The notes under the pieces were generated by a model that had not been told where the DNA came from, made no database searches, and saw only the letters and a list, made by a program, of their open reading frames with translations. A stretch of DNA of 7,862 nt from Verrucomicrobiales bacterium (GTDB lineage Bacteria; Verrucomicrobiota; Verrucomicrobiia; Verrucomicrobiales; DEV007). The stretch is taken from the NCBI GenBank assembly GCA_022424805.1, contig JAKMGR010000254.1, forward strand, positions 1 to 7,862, read 5' to 3'. This document shows positions 7,185-7,862 of the stretch, in pieces; within the stretch, counting starts at the first letter, position 1, and each line of letters begins with the position of its first letter. A program made the translations under genes and the position numbers.

Positions 7185-7206
7185 GCCACGATAGCAAAAA
7201 CGTGGC
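7185..7206. terminator. Weak hairpin between cytochrome-like gene and second sulfatase
   Basis: GCCACG (7185-7190) and CGTGGC (7201-7206) form a perfect 6-bp stem with a 10-base A-rich loop, starting 11 bases after the stop codon at 7172-7174. There is no following T-tract, so intrinsic termination would be weak at best. It could protect an mRNA 3' end, or separate expression of the two genes within one transcript; the whole gap is only 69 bases. Confidence 0.25.
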
Positions 7207-7243
7207 CCATGTCTGGTCTTTGTCATAAGATGCAATTCAACAA

Positions 7244-7862
7244 ATGCGAATACTTGCCCTCGTCTCTCTTTCACTTTCCTGTCTTTTCCCATGTCTCAGT
7301 GCGGCGGAAAAACCCAACATCATTCTCATATTTACGGATGATCACGGTTGGCCGGATATTGGGGCGGTCGGGATATACGATGATCTAAAAACGCCGCACA
7401 TCGATCAGCTTGCGGCTGATGGTGTGCGCTGCACGAGCGGCTATGTGACGGCTCCCCAGTGTGTCCCGTCTCGGGGCGGGCTTCTCGCTGGGCGGGATCA
7501 GAGTCGATTTGGTTTGGAAACCAACGCCAGCTCGCTTGATGGATTCAACGCGGAGCAGATCATTGCGGAGCGCTTGAAGAATGCTGGGTATGCCACTGGC
7601 CAGATCGGGAAATGGCATCTCGGCCCTGTGCAGGAGATTTCGAATCACGGATTCGACGATGTCTTTGCCAAGAACTCCAATCGTCCCGGCTTTGCCAACT
7701 ATGGAATTGACGGTTCCGATCAAGCACCGGGCAAGGAAGACACGAAGATGTATCACCTCGATGCTTGTTCCGCGGCCGCGACCGCTTTCATCGATCGTCA
7801 TGCGGAGGAGTCGTTCTTTCTCTATCTCGCCTATCGTGCGCCCCATGTCCCGCTCGATGCGC
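7244..7862 (+). CDS. Second secreted sulfatase (type I), N-terminal part; 3' truncated by window edge
   Basis: The first 206 residues of another exported formylglycine-dependent sulfatase are visible, and the frame is still open at the window end. A signal peptide covers residues 1-20 (hydrophobic core LALVSLSLSCLF, cleavage near LSA-AEKP). The catalytic domain starts at once with PNIILIFTDDHGWPDIG, where Asp32-Asp33 are metal ligands. The maturation motif is CVPSR at Cys73, with Arg77, inside TAPQCVPSRGGLLAGR. Lys123/His125 lie in GKWHLG and His201 in YRAPHVP. The ATG at 7244 is chosen because the signal peptide starts there; an ATG at 7230 is in another frame, and there is no Shine-Dalgarno sequence. 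Compared with the upstream sulfatase it differs in the maturation motif (CVPSR against CSPTR) and in the flanking loops, so it is a divergent paralogue, not a recent duplicate. It likely acts on a different linkage of the same or a related glycan. Confidence 0.93.
   Translation, partial: MRILALVSLSLSCLFPCLSAAEKPNIILIFTDDHGWPDIGAVGIYDDLKTPHIDQLAADGVRCTSGYVTAPQCVPSRGGLLAGRDQSRFGLETNASSLDGFNAEQIIAERLKNAGYATGQIGKWHLGPVQEISNHGFDDVFAKNSNRPGFANYGIDGSDQAPGKEDTKMYHLDACSAAATAFIDRHAEESFFLYLAYRAPHVPLDA

Noticed and set aside
7110..7388. Plus-strand open frame spanning the end of the cytochrome-like gene and the start of the second sulfatase
   Set aside because: It is out of frame with both real genes and overlaps the clear signal peptide and catalytic start of the sulfatase at 7244.
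7385..7846. Minus-strand open frame of 153 codons near the window end
   Set aside because: It is opposite the second sulfatase, which has its metal ligands, CVPSR motif and GKWHLG motif in the plus frame.

Overview
The window looks like a stretch of a heterotrophic, probably marine or aquatic, bacterium of the PVC superphylum, most likely Verrucomicrobiota, with Planctomycetota as the alternative. The argument rests on three things. There are two secreted FGly-type sulfatases. There is a large exported 'planctomycete-type cytochrome c' protein of DUF1587/1592/1588/1585 architecture, a family concentrated in that superphylum. None of the starts I can assign has a recognisable Shine-Dalgarno sequence. 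The assignment is inference from gene content; there is no marker gene in the window.

Layout: (1) 2-721, plus strand: the C-terminal 239 residues of a sodium:solute symporter whose start lies upstream of the window. (2) 722-867: a short convergent spacer. (3) 868-1170, minus strand: a 100-residue secreted small protein of unknown function. (4) 1171-1294: a divergent intergenic region rich in inverted repeats built around TTGCGA/TCGCAA. (5) 1295-2281, plus strand: an aldo/keto reductase closely resembling yeast xylose reductases. (6) 2295-4397, plus strand: a secreted sulfatase with an extra C-terminal beta-rich domain, 13 bases after the reductase and so probably in the same transcript. (7) 4398-4801: a 404-base gap holding an unassigned coding-like frame that lacks a start (about 4398-4699) and a weak hairpin. 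(8) 4802-7174, plus strand: the diheme-type DUF1592-family protein. (9) 7244-7862, plus strand: the N-terminal 206 residues of a second sulfatase, running off the window.

Read together, the genes look like part of a polysaccharide or glycan utilisation neighbourhood. Sulfatases outside the cytoplasmic membrane would remove sulfate esters, a Na+-driven symporter could import a freed small molecule (its substrate is unknown), and a cytoplasmic aldose reductase could act on a released sugar, possibly a pentose. The role of the cytochrome-like protein is not established, but proteins of this family recur beside sulfatases. The most notable observations are the reductase's altered cofactor-pocket residues, the inverted-repeat control region, the start-less frame after the first sulfatase, and a cytochrome-like gene followed by a sulfatase. 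No RNA genes, CRISPR arrays, insertion sequences or clear rho-independent terminators were seen.
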